A DNA stretch of 64,000 nt, taken from CBDCWQ01 sp965223435 (GTDB lineage Bacteria; Myxococcota; Kuafuiibacteriia; Kuafuiibacteriales; Kuafuiibacteriaceae). Every line of letters begins with the position of its first letter. Position 1 is the stretch's first letter. Positions 42,308 to 51,216 of this stretch are shown here, in pieces. Location of the stretch: positions 124,001 through 188,000 of the forward strand of contig CBDCWQ010000006.1 in the NCBI GenBank assembly GCA_965223435.1, in the 5' to 3' direction. The position numbers and the translations under genes were made by a program. The notes beneath the pieces are model-generated. The model was not told where the DNA came from, searched no databases, and saw only the letters and a list, made by a program, of their open reading frames with translations.

Positions 42308-44968
42308 TCAGCGTAAAGTTGCATGCCGCCGCATGACAAAACCTTGTTCTTCGGTGAAATTTCGAATTCGACTGTCGTCGATCCAAAACATGAGATTGTC
42401 GGCGCCCAAGTTGCCGCATTCCTCGGCGCTCAGCGTTTTGTCGCCATCTTCGTCTTGGTCGGCTCCGCACTCGGGGGTGTCGGACAGGGGGTCGTGGCTT
42501 TCTCCATCAGACTCTGAGGTGTGCACAAGCCCAAGGTAGTGGCCGACTTCATGGCTGATGAGTCTGGCCAGGGCATCGGGGGTGTTTTTATAGTCTTCTG
42601 CGCTGACCACCACCCCTGAGGACCTTTTGGTGGGGAGCATCACCGGCCCCGGTGTCCCATCGCTCTTGCCGATAAGGGAGATGTCGTCGTCGTCGTCGTT
42701 GTCGGCAAAAGAGCGAACCAAAAAGACGTTGAGGCCGTTTCGGTCCACGTAGCGCGACGCGGTTTGTACGAGCATGGAGAACTCGTTGTCCTTGCCCTCG
42801 ACGCTGTCGATGACTCCAAATTGTTGGCCATCGGCCTCGTTGGCATCAAAGCTCCGTACCTCGCCGAGGGTGATGCCTACGGCTTCAAAGTGGTCGCCCA
42901 CCTGCCTTAGAACGGACTGGAACGTGTTGTCACTCCATGCGGTCTGGGCGCTGATGTTCGGAACACCCACAAAAATGATGTTGAGATCGAGGATCCCTGT
43001 ATCCACTGCGCCCGTTTTGAGAATGCCGTGAAGGCCATAGCGGGTATCGGCGTCCTGGTTGTTGGCCAGCCCGATCCGGTACGTCCCGGCTTCGAGCGTA
43101 AAGCTCGGCGCAGGCGGAAAGAGAAACGAAAAGCGATCCTTGGTCGCCGCGCTGATCGTCAAATCTCGGTCTCCTGGGGCAGACAGAGAATTGACGAAGG
43201 TGGTGACGCTGGGGCTACGCAGAGGCGTCGTCGCTGTGATTTGAAAGCTCTGTACGTTTGCGGGCACGCTGAGGCTGGTGGCCGTTTCGGTACTGTTGTT
43301 AAGGGTGCGGTTGCCGAGCTCTAGGACCTCGAGGTGGTTGGGCACGCATTGTCCGGCACTACAGTGGTCGGATGCGACAAAGCAGTGGTTGTCGGTGGCA
43401 CAGGCCGGTTCCAGGCGAAGATCGTCGATCCGGACCGTGACTGCCTCCGAAGACACCCCGTTGCGAAGAAGGAGGAGCTTGACGCCGACAATATTCTCAA
43501 GATCGCTGGGGCGTAGTCCGGCAAACCGTTGACGGTCGAGGGGGGCCGTGATCTTCGTCCAGGTGTTGAAGAACCCGTTGATGGAGCGCCGTGGGGCTTC
43601 CTCAAGGGTGACCGGCGCATCGTCGCCGCGGTCCACATCCAATTCGAAGTGGAGGGTCCGGGCATCATCGTCTTGCTCGCTGAATACCCACGCCGAAAGT
43701 TGTGAGAACCCGCTCGCGTTGAGGGCGGTGGTGCCTTCGTCGTTGCTGTAGACCTTTGAAACGCCGATGCCCCAACTGGACGCAAACGGATCGAAGGTTT
43801 CTAGTCGGATGGAGGAGCCGCTCCGTCCGTCGCCGGTTTTGTATTCACCATCTTGGTCCACGCCGAAGAATACAACCTCGTTGGTGGTGTCGCGGTTGTC
43901 GAAGTCGTCGAGCACGCGCGCGGTAGGCGGGGTCGCCTCGATGCTCCACTTGCTGATTCGAATCGAATGCGTCGCCCGCTGGCCGAGTCCATCGGTGGCG
44001 TCCACGGAAAGATCGCAGAAGGCAAGGAACGATGCCGCCGGGGTAAAACGCGGATCTTCTTTTTGGTCGTCGTCGAATGCGCCGGGACAACTGGCGGTCC
44101 ACTGAAATCCGAGACTGGTGGGTACCGGAGGCGCGACAGTGAGATCCAGTGCGACCGATTCGGACTGCCCGACAAAGGTCCGGTCGCTGGCCAAGCTGGT
44201 GATCAAAAGGGGGCCGCCCCCGAGCACCTGCATGGTGAATGTGAGCTCGGCAAAGGAACCGCTTTGGTCCGTGACCCGGAGGGTAAGGGGGTGGAGTCCC
44301 GGAGTATCGGGTGCGGTCCACTCTGTGAGAAGGGCGTTGTTCGGTTGAAAGCTTCCGCTTCCGCTCCACGCGACGGTCAGGGTGTCGTCCGCATCCTGAT
44401 CCCCGGCCGTGGCCGATGCCCGTATGCGCACGCCGTCCTGGGGCGAGATTCTTCGGCGCGTGGCCACGATGCCAAAGATGCTGGGGGCAAAGTTGACAAA
44501 GGCCGGCGCCGAAACTTCTTGGACGACCGTTTGAATAAAGGCGTCGGCGTTTCGGGTGATGGTCACGCTCGGCTGGGAGCCCGTGAAGATGATCCCGCCG
44601 TCGACGTCGAACAGTTCAATGTCAAAGTTGCGGTCTTCTCCAGCCGGAATGTTTTCTAAGCGCCCGCTGAACACGCCCGCGGACTCATTGAAATTGGCTT
44701 CAAACGTCAAAGGGCTTGCAATACCAGGGCCCGTGACCCGAACCAGAATACGATCGACGTCCTCGCTGCTGAGGGCGGCTACGGTGACGCGAAACTCGGC
44801 GCCCCCGTGGCCGACGTCTGGCTGCGTCTTTTGTGAAGTGCAGCCGGCGGCACCGAAAGCGATGAGCGTTGCCCATGCGGCGCACCATCGAACAGGCACT
44901 TTAGGGTCTCGCCTGCCTCGGGTGGACCCGGTACCGGCCTCGGTTTCCTGCGGTGATAGCGGTGCCAT
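42308..44968 (-). CDS. large lipoprotein with a CBM-like domain and a C-terminal metzincin protease (M43-like)
   Basis: This 886-residue lipoprotein has a signal ending in the lipobox IAFGAAGC (about residue 43). Residues 45-330 hold cadherin/Ig-like beta domains. Residues 355-500 form a galactose-binding or CBM11-like beta sandwich (DDFDNRDTTNEVVFFG, SAWVFSEQDDDARTLHFELD, VTVRIDDLRLEP). The C-terminus has the zinc-binding site SHEVGHYLGLVHTSES (HExxHxxGxxH, about residues 803-813), then an EF-hand-like Asp-rich stretch (DQDEDGDKTLSAEE). It is probably a surface protease of pappalysin type. ATG 44968 has AAGGAGG upstream. First gene of a two-gene operon with the HEAT protein. Confidence 0.8.
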   Translation of the reverse strand: MAPLSPQETEAGTGSTRGRRDPKVPVRWCAAWATLIAFGAAGCTSQKTQPDVGHGGAEFRVTVAALSSEDVDRILVRVTGPGIASPLTFEANFNESAGVFSGRLENIPAGEDRNFDIELFDVDGGIIFTGSQPSVTITRNADAFIQTVVQEVSAPAFVNFAPSIFGIVATRRRISPQDGVRIRASATAGDQDADDTLTVAWSGSGSFQPNNALLTEWTAPDTPGLHPLTLRVTDQSGSFAELTFTMQVLGGGPLLITSLASDRTFVGQSESVALDLTVAPPVPTSLGFQWTASCPGAFDDDQKEDPRFTPAASFLAFCDLSVDATDGLGQRATHSIRISKWSIEATPPTARVLDDFDNRDTTNEVVFFGVDQDGEYKTGDGRSGSSIRLETFDPFASSWGIGVSKVYSNDEGTTALNASGFSQLSAWVFSEQDDDARTLHFELDVDRGDDAPVTLEEAPRRSINGFFNTWTKITAPLDRQRFAGLRPSDLENIVGVKLLLLRNGVSSEAVTVRIDDLRLEPACATDNHCFVASDHCSAGQCVPNHLEVLELGNRTLNNSTETATSLSVPANVQSFQITATTPLRSPSVTTFVNSLSAPGDRDLTISAATKDRFSFLFPPAPSFTLEAGTYRIGLANNQDADTRYGLHGILKTGAVDTGILDLNIIFVGVPNISAQTAWSDNTFQSVLRQVGDHFEAVGITLGEVRSFDANEADGQQFGVIDSVEGKDNEFSMLVQTASRYVDRNGLNVFLVRSFADNDDDDDISLIGKSDGTPGPVMLPTKRSSGVVVSAEDYKNTPDALARLISHEVGHYLGLVHTSESDGESHDPLSDTPECGADQDEDGDKTLSAEECGNLGADNLMFWIDDSRIRNFTEEQGFVMRRHATLR

Positions 44969-45334
44969 GCGATCGCTCCCTCCTTAAGGGCGCCTATTCT
45001 TTGACACCCGGGTGATCACCAGAGCTTTGCCGCGCATGCCCCGGCCTGCGTGGCCATGGGCAACAAGATTCCGGGGGCTTTGGGGGCTCTGGAGAATATC
45101 CCAGCCACCATGATTGGTGCGTCGAACAGGGGAGTCAATGATTTACTGCGGTTGACCGCTAAAATACCGATATCACGGCGCCCGAAGGTTGGCTCGCGCG
45201 CAAGGCGATCGACGTTCATCCGCGTCTCGGAAAATCCCTTGCGCCCTCGGTGAGGTCGGGACCCCTTCGCGAATATCGCACCCAGCGAGGGGTGCACGGG
45301 AACCGCGGCGTGTGAGGGCGGTCACGGGCGGTGT
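44969..45334. other. 366-base gap with overlapping palindromes
   Basis: The region lies between the serA end and the metalloprotease start. CACCCGGGTG (45005-45014) and GGTGATCACC (45011-45020) are two perfect 10-bp palindromes that overlap by four bases, 40-50 bases upstream of the metalloprotease start, and could be an operator. No other feature is visible. Confidence 0.35.
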
Positions 45335-46936
45335 TTAGGTTTCACCGAGGTGAACGAAGCGGGCCTCCTCAATGCCCTCAATGTCCGCGATCTGCTTGAG
45401 GACCACCTCGTCGACCCGACTGTCGATGCTGAGCACGGCCTTGGCCAAATCGGAACTTTCGATGGCTTTGCTCAGGCTTAAGCCAGAAATATTGACTCGG
45501 TTTTGACCCAAGATGCTGCCAATCCTTCCAATGATTCCCGGTCGATCATGATGGTGGGTCATGATGATATGCCCGCGGGCAGGCACTTCGACGATAAAGC
45601 CATCCACGCCCACGATGCGGGCGTCCTTGCCGTACAGAGCGCCGATCACTTCGGTTGTACCCTGGGCGCCGATCACCCGAATGGTGACCGCGTTGGCAAA
45701 GTGTTCGGTTTTGGTCTTTCGCTCCTCGATGACCTCAATGCCCCGCTCCTTGGCGACATGCGAAGCGCTCACGGGGTTGACGTCTCGACCCAAGGCGGTG
45801 GCCAGAAGGCCGGTGAGGACCGATGCGGTCACCGATTCGAGGGGCAGCTCGGATACCTCGCCGGCGTAGTTGATGCGCACGGACGCGACGTCGCCGCGGT
45901 GGAGTTGGCCCGCCATGCTTCCGATTTTTTCGCCGAGATGACCGTAGGGTCCTACGGTCTCCATCAGATCGGCAGAAACGGCCGGTGCGTTGATGGCGTT
46001 TCGGATGGCTCCGGTGGTGAGGTAGTCCGAGATTTGTTCGGCGACAGCGACGGCAACGTTGATTTGCGCTTCGCTGGTGGAAGCGCCCAGGTGGGGCGTC
46101 AGAATCATGTTGTCGAGTTGCAAGAACGGATGGTCGGGTCCGGGGGGCTCTTTTTCAAACACGTCGAAGGCGGCACCGGCGAGCTTTTTAGAGCGCAAGG
46201 CTTCGGCGACCGCGGCTTCGTCCACCAGTCCTCCGCGGGCGGCGTTCACCAAGAAAGCACCATCTTTCATCTTCAGGATGCTGTCTTTGTTGATCAGGTT
46301 CTTGGTGGCCTCGAGCAGCGGAACGTGAAGGGTCACAAAGTCAGCGTTTTTGAGGAGCTCGTCGAGGCTGACAAGTTCAACACCAAGTTCGCGGGCCCGC
46401 TCTTTGGTGACAAAGGGGTCGTAGGCAAGCACGCGCATGTGGAGTCCGAGGGCGCGGTCGGCGACGATCTTGCCGATGTTGCCGAGGCCGACGAGGCCAA
46501 GGTTTTTTTGGCTGAGCTCGCTGCCTTGAAATTTGGACTTTTCCCACTTGCCACTTTTCATGGAGGCCGTGGCTTGGGGAATGTTCCGAACCAGCGCGCA
46601 CAAAAGAGAAATCGCATGCTCAGCGGTTGTGACCACATTGCCCTCAGGGGTGTTCATGACGAGCACCCCCCGCTCAGTGGCCGCGTCGATGTCCACGTTG
46701 TCGACGCCGATACCCGCCCGTCCCACGACCTTGAGTTTTGGGGCGGCGGCGAGGACATCGGCGGTCACCTTGGTGGCGCTTCGAATTGCGAGTCCGTCGT
46801 AGTCTCCGATGATCGCCTTCAACCCGTCCGGAGAAAGCCCTACATTGACGTCGACTGTGAGATCGGGGCCCCGCTGTTTGAACGTATCGATGCCTTCTTG
46901 GGCGAGTTTGTCGCTGACCAGTACCTTAAAAGCCAT
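45335..46936 (-). CDS. serA: D-3-phosphoglycerate dehydrogenase
   Basis: SerA oxidises 3-phosphoglycerate to 3-phosphohydroxypyruvate, the first step of serine synthesis. The 533-residue product is the long form. An NAD-binding domain carries GLVGLGNIGKIVADRALGL. The catalytic residues lie in NAARGGLVDE and LTPHLGAST. The intervening (ASB) domain is followed by a C-terminal ACT domain (IMTHHDRPGIIGRIGSILG, residues about 455-530) that binds serine for feedback control. ATG 46936 is chosen over the open frame to 46957 because it gives the standard MAFKVLVSDKLAQEG. It is divergent from lepA over 165 bases. Confidence 0.96.
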   Translation of the reverse strand: MAFKVLVSDKLAQEGIDTFKQRGPDLTVDVNVGLSPDGLKAIIGDYDGLAIRSATKVTADVLAAAPKLKVVGRAGIGVDNVDIDAATERGVLVMNTPEGNVVTTAEHAISLLCALVRNIPQATASMKSGKWEKSKFQGSELSQKNLGLVGLGNIGKIVADRALGLHMRVLAYDPFVTKERARELGVELVSLDELLKNADFVTLHVPLLEATKNLINKDSILKMKDGAFLVNAARGGLVDEAAVAEALRSKKLAGAAFDVFEKEPPGPDHPFLQLDNMILTPHLGASTSEAQINVAVAVAEQISDYLTTGAIRNAINAPAVSADLMETVGPYGHLGEKIGSMAGQLHRGDVASVRINYAGEVSELPLESVTASVLTGLLATALGRDVNPVSASHVAKERGIEVIEERKTKTEHFANAVTIRVIGAQGTTEVIGALYGKDARIVGVDGFIVEVPARGHIIMTHHHDRPGIIGRIGSILGQNRVNISGLSLSKAIESSDLAKAVLSIDSRVDEVVLKQIADIEGIEEARFVHLGET

Positions 46937-47101
46937 TGTGCGCGGGACCCTAACCAAGGGGCCTCACATCAGCAAGCATTGGCTGGGGCCTACGGGTATA
47001 TGAGGGTTTGTTCGGGGCTGGCGTCTATCTTGAAATACAGGCTTGCTTGAGTAAGACCATCCTGAGAAGTTCGCGCGCTTACTGGGGATCTTCGGCGTCA
47101 T

Positions 47102-48925
47102 ATGGCTGCATCCAGCGACCGGTCGCTCGACCACATCAGAAACTTCTGTATCATCGCCCACATCGACCATGGGAAGTCGACGTTGGCCGATCGGGTTTTG
47201 GAGCGTACTGGGGCGCTTTCCGAAAGAGAGAGCACAGATCAGTGGCTCGATAAGATGGACCTCGAGCGGGAGCGGGGCATTACCATCAAAGCCCAGGCGG
47301 TGCGCCTCTCGTACCGGGCGCAGGATGGAAACACCTATCAGTTCAATCTGATCGACACCCCAGGTCACGTTGACTTTACGTACGAGGTTTCGCGATCGCT
47401 CGCGGCCTGTGAGGGGGCGTTGTTGGTTGTGGATGCGGCCCAAGGCGTGGAGGCCCAGACCCTCGCCAACGTGTACTTGGCCGTGGACCAAGACCTGGAA
47501 ATCGTTCCGGTGATCAACAAGATCGATCTGCCGAACGCGCGTCCTGACGAGATCAAAGAAGACATCCTCGAGGTGGTGGGCATCGATGCCTCGGAGGCGG
47601 TGCTGACCTCCGCGAAAACCGGCCAGGGCATCGAAGACGTGCTCGAGGCTATTGTGGAACGCATGCTGCCGCCCGAGGGGGATGCCCAGGCACCGCTCCA
47701 AGCGTTGCTGATCGATTCATGGTTTGACCCGTACCGAGGCGTGATTTGTTTGGTGCGGATCAAGGAGGGCACCCTCAAACTCAAAGATCGGATCGCGTTT
47801 AAGCAGAACACCGAAAAAGACTTCGAAGTGGTCGAGATGGGCGTTTTCTCTCCCCACCCTCAGGCGCTCAAGACCCTCAGTGCGGGTGAGGTAGGGTTTT
47901 TTGCGGCCAGCATCAAGGATGTTCGCGATGCCAAGGTCGGCGACACAGTGGTTCTGGCGGGGACCGATGGGGTGCCCGCGTTGCCGGGTTTTCGGGAAGT
48001 CCAGGCCATGGTTTTTGCCGGCTTTTTCCCGATTCAGAGCTCAGGCTACGAGCAGCTGAGGGATTCGCTCGAGAAGCTTCGCCTCAACGACGCTGCTTTT
48101 TCTTTTGAGCCAGAGTCTTCTCAGGCCTTGGGTTTTGGTTTTCGCTGCGGTTTTTTGGGGCTGTTGCACATGAACATTGTGCAGGAGCGCCTCGAACGCG
48201 AGTTTGGCGCCGAGCTCATCACCACCTCGCCCACCACGGTTTACCGGGTCACGGATAAAGAGGATGTGGTCAGTTTTGTGGACAACCCTGCGCAACTCCC
48301 ATCCCCAGACCAGTTCAAGCTGCTCGAAGAGCCGGTGGTGTCTGTCAAGATCCATACCCCGAGCGAGTATGTGGGCCCACTCCTGAAGTTGTGCGAAGAT
48401 CGAAGGGGGACGCAGATCGGGTTGGAGTACCTGGCGAAAAACCGGGTCATCCTGTCCTACGAGCTTCCTTTCGCTGAAGTGGTGTACGATTTCTTCGACA
48501 AAATGAAATCGCAAAGTCGCGGCTATGCGTCGCTTGACTACGAGTTTGCGGGGTATCGCTCCGCACCGTTGGTACGCCTTGATGTGCTCCTGAACGGCGA
48601 GCGGGTGGATGCGCTGTCCATCATTGTTCACCGTGAACGCGCGTACCAACGCGGCAAGATTTTGGTGACCAAGCTCCGGAAAATCATTCCCCGCCAGCAG
48701 TACGATGTGGCGATCCAGGCTGCGATCGGTTCGAAAGTCATCTCTCGAGAGACGGTGAAGGCCTATCGCAAGGATGTCACGGCCAAATGTTACGGCGGAG
48801 ATATCTCTCGTAAGCGCAAACTGCTGGAGCGACAGAAGGAAGGTAAGAAACGGATGAAGCAGGTTGGGAGTGTCGAGATCCCCCAAGAGGCATTTTTGTC
48901 TGTTTTGAAAGTGGACGAGGAGTGA
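47102..48925 (+). CDS. lepA: elongation factor 4 (LepA)
   Basis: LepA is a ribosome-bound GTPase that back-translocates or helps ribosome assembly under stress. The 607-residue product has the G motifs AHIDHGKSTLAD, ERERGITIKAQ, DTPGHVDF and NKIDLPNA, and the LepA-specific C-terminus (SRETVKAYRKDVTAKCYGGD, then ISRKRKLLERQKEGKKRMKQ). The length is typical. It overlaps lepB by four bases (GTGA), the common bacterial lepA-lepB pair. Confidence 0.97.
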   Translation: MAASSDRSLDHIRNFCIIAHIDHGKSTLADRVLERTGALSERESTDQWLDKMDLERERGITIKAQAVRLSYRAQDGNTYQFNLIDTPGHVDFTYEVSRSLAACEGALLVVDAAQGVEAQTLANVYLAVDQDLEIVPVINKIDLPNARPDEIKEDILEVVGIDASEAVLTSAKTGQGIEDVLEAIVERMLPPEGDAQAPLQALLIDSWFDPYRGVICLVRIKEGTLKLKDRIAFKQNTEKDFEVVEMGVFSPHPQALKTLSAGEVGFFAASIKDVRDAKVGDTVVLAGTDGVPALPGFREVQAMVFAGFFPIQSSGYEQLRDSLEKLRLNDAAFSFEPESSQALGFGFRCGFLGLLHMNIVQERLEREFGAELITTSPTTVYRVTDKEDVVSFVDNPAQLPSPDQFKLLEEPVVSVKIHTPSEYVGPLLKLCEDRRGTQIGLEYLAKNRVILSYELPFAEVVYDFFDKMKSQSRGYASLDYEFAGYRSAPLVRLDVLLNGERVDALSIIVHRERAYQRGKILVTKLRKIIPRQQYDVAIQAAIGSKVISRETVKAYRKDVTAKCYGGDISRKRKLLERQKEGKKRMKQVGSVEIPQEAFLSVLKVDEE

Positions 48926-49959
48926 GCAAGGCAAGCACAAAGGAGTCTGTGGATCTCCCCAACAGCGGAGGGTCGAAAAGCGTCGGTCCCCCCAGTCGAC
49001 ACGCCGAGAAGAGTGCCCGGCGGTTCTTAAAAGATGTCCGAAAGCTGGTCCGGAAAAACGACCGGAGGATCTCCGACGACGATCGCCGGGCCATCGCGGA
49101 CCGCATGGCTCAAGTGGCTGTCGCCCTAGAGCGCGGCGACGACGCGGGTGCCCTGGCGGACGCGGTTCAGGCCCTTGATGAACGGGCCGACCAAGCGCTG
49201 GGCGCGTACAAAAAAAGTGCGCTTCGAGAATACTCCGAATCGGTGGTCATCGCGGTGCTGATCGCGATGGTGCTCCGAGCCTTTGTCGTCGAGCCCTTTA
49301 AGATTCCGACGGGATCGATGATTCCCACCCTCGCTGTGGGGGACCATATTTTCGTAAGCAAGTTCATCTATGGCCTGCGGGTGCCGCTCACCAACAGCTG
49401 GTTTGCGCAGTGGGGTACGCCGGAGCGAGGGCATGTGATCGTCTTTCGGTATCCGCTCGATCTGTCCAAAGACTACATCAAGCGCGTGGTGGCGGTGGCC
49501 GGTGATCGAATTCGGATAGAGGGGCGGGAAGTGTACGTGAACGGGAGCAAGTTGGCGCGCGCGGCGCCTACAGAGTTTGCCTACACCAAAGAAGATGAGG
49601 ACGGGCGCCCTCCACCAGGAGGGATTCAGCATGCTTTGGCTTTTGCCGAAACAAGCCGAGACTCCAATCAGGAATACACCGTGATCTATCACCCGTATGA
49701 ACGTGCACCCAGCCCCTTAGAGCTCGGCGCGGGGCTCAAGGGACTCGATTGTGCACCCATCGAAGATGGAAGCCCAGAATGTACCGTTTCTGATGGCTGG
49801 TTGTTCGTCATGGGGGACAATCGCGACAATTCTGCGGACAGCCGTGTGTGGGGTGGCGTACCGACGGAGTTTGTAAAAGGCCGGGCCCTGTTTATTTGGT
49901 GGTCTCGGGGATCGCGGTCCGGTATTCATTGGGACCGAATCGGCAAGGCCGTGCAGTGA
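48922..49959 (+). CDS. lepB: signal peptidase I
   Basis: LepB removes signal peptides from exported proteins at the outer face of the inner membrane. The Ser-Lys dyad is in KIPTGSMIPTLAVGD (Ser near residue 131) and KDYIKRVVAVAGD (Lys near 187). FVMGDNRDNSADSR is the family's final block. The 345-residue protein has about 95 extra N-terminal residues (charged, Lys/Arg/Asp-rich, cytoplasmic) before the membrane helix SVVIAVLIAMVLRAF, more than E. coli LepB. The GTG at 48922 overlaps the lepA stop. It should process the many lipoprotein-unrelated signal peptides seen here. Confidence 0.95.
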   Translation: MSKASTKESVDLPNSGGSKSVGPPSRHAEKSARRFLKDVRKLVRKNDRRISDDDRRAIADRMAQVAVALERGDDAGALADAVQALDERADQALGAYKKSALREYSESVVIAVLIAMVLRAFVVEPFKIPTGSMIPTLAVGDHIFVSKFIYGLRVPLTNSWFAQWGTPERGHVIVFRYPLDLSKDYIKRVVAVAGDRIRIEGREVYVNGSKLARAAPTEFAYTKEDEDGRPPPGGIQHALAFAETSRDSNQEYTVIYHPYERAPSPLELGAGLKGLDCAPIEDGSPECTVSDGWLFVMGDNRDNSADSRVWGGVPTEFVKGRALFIWWSRGSRSGIHWDRIGKAVQ

Positions 49960-50175
49960 CCGGTTGTCGCCTGGGGTGGGCAAGGGGCCGTCGCGGGCCT
50001 GCCGGCTGATGGCAGAGGGCAAACGCCTGGGCGTGTGCCGTCGGCCATCTTTCTGGCGGCGACGAGCCGTCGGCCGGGGAACGGGTCATCTGACTTGGGA
50101 TCCTTGCCGGGGATGGCTTTTTTCTTTGACAGTCCCTGAGGGGGACGCCATAGCCGATGGAGGAGCAGAAGGAAC

Positions 50176-50733
50176 GTGGTGGAGCGCAAAGAAGTCCGGC
50201 TGGCTGGCGCCGGAAGTCATGGAATGATCGAGGCTGGTTTGGTTCTTCAAGAGGCGGCCGCGATCTACGATGATCTGAATGCCCACCATGTCCAAAGCTA
50301 CGGGCCAGAAGCCCGGGGGCACGCGGCACGGTCAGAGGTCATCATCTCCGACGGAGATATAGATTACCCTAAGGCAACTCAGTTGGATGTCTTTTTGGCG
50401 ACGTCCCAAGAAGCGGTGGAACGGTATTCTCATGACCTCAAACCCGGGGGCATGTTGATCGTCGACCAAGCGGTCAAACCGCTGTCGGCGGATGAAACCC
50501 GGGTGTATCAACTTCCCCTGATCGAAACCGTGGAGCGAGAGCTCGGAAAAATGTCGCTTCTTTACGTGGTGGCGCTCGGGGCCCTGGTCGAGTTTTCAGA
50601 GGCCGTCAGCAAACCCGCCATCGAGGCTGCGGTCCGAGATCACGTGCCCCGCGGGGGTGAGGAAAACTATATGCGCGCCCTGGAGACGGGCTACCGCCTG
50701 GGTCGCGAAGCTTTAGAAAAGAAGGAGTCATGA
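50176..50733 (+). CDS. 2-oxoacid:acceptor oxidoreductase gamma subunit (KorC/PorG-like)
   Basis: The product (185 residues) looks like the gamma subunit of pyruvate or 2-oxoglutarate ferredoxin oxidoreductase, which contributes to CoA binding and dimer contact. Family signs are the N-terminal VRLAGAGSHGMIEAGLVL, then VQSYGPEARGHAARSEVIIS, DYPKATQLDVFLATSQEA and KPGGMLIVDQ. The alpha, beta and delta subunits are not adjacent. It starts at GTG 50176 with GGAGCAGAAGGAAC upstream and is followed closely by ndk (4 bases). The 216 bases after lepB show nothing else. Confidence 0.82.
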   Translation: MVERKEVRLAGAGSHGMIEAGLVLQEAAAIYDDLNAHHVQSYGPEARGHAARSEVIISDGDIDYPKATQLDVFLATSQEAVERYSHDLKPGGMLIVDQAVKPLSADETRVYQLPLIETVERELGKMSLLYVVALGALVEFSEAVSKPAIEAAVRDHVPRGGEENYMRALETGYRLGREALEKKES

Positions 50734-50737
50734 ACCC

Positions 50738-51175
50738 ATGGCCATCGAACGCACGCTGAGTATTGTCAAACCGGACGCGGTCCGAAAGGGCGCCATCGGG
50801 GGTTGCCTCAATAAGCTCGAGGAGGCAGGCCTGAAGATCGTCGCCACCCGAATGGTCCATTTGAGCCAAGCCCAGGCGCGCGCTTTTTACGCCGTCCACA
50901 AGGAGCGCCCGTTTTACAACGACCTCGTGGCCTTTATGACCAGCGGCCCCTCGGTGGTCTCCGTTCTTGAGGGCGACGGGGCGATCCTGAAAAATCGCAA
51001 CGTCATGGGCAAAACCAACCCCGAAGAGGCGGACGAAGGCACCATCCGGAAGCTGTACGGAACCAACATCGAGCACAACGCGGTGCATGGGTCTGATGCT
51101 CCTGAAACCGCGCGCGAAGAGATCGCGTTTTTCTTTCCCGCCTCAGATATCCAGTCCTACGACCGCGTAGGGTAG
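50738..51175 (+). CDS. ndk: nucleoside diphosphate kinase
   Basis: Ndk transfers the gamma phosphate from ATP to nucleoside diphosphates. The 145-residue product matches the family throughout: ERTLSIVKPDAVRKGAIG, HKERPFYNDLVAFMTSGPSV, MGKTNPEEADEGTIRKLYG and NAVHGSDAPETAREEI, where the His of NAVHGSD is phosphorylated. It starts four bases after the gamma-subunit gene; its AAAAGAAGGAG ribosome-binding site lies in the end of that gene. Confidence 0.97.
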   Translation: MAIERTLSIVKPDAVRKGAIGGCLNKLEEAGLKIVATRMVHLSQAQARAFYAVHKERPFYNDLVAFMTSGPSVVSVLEGDGAILKNRNVMGKTNPEEADEGTIRKLYGTNIEHNAVHGSDAPETAREEIAFFFPASDIQSYDRVG

Positions 51176-51216
51176 CGCCTAGCGCCTGGCTGACGGCTTC
51201 GCCCCACAACGATGAC

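Noticed and set aside
45503..47050. 515-codon plus-strand frame
   Set aside because: It lies antisense to serA over its length and has no recognisable motif; the conserved serA frame explains the region.
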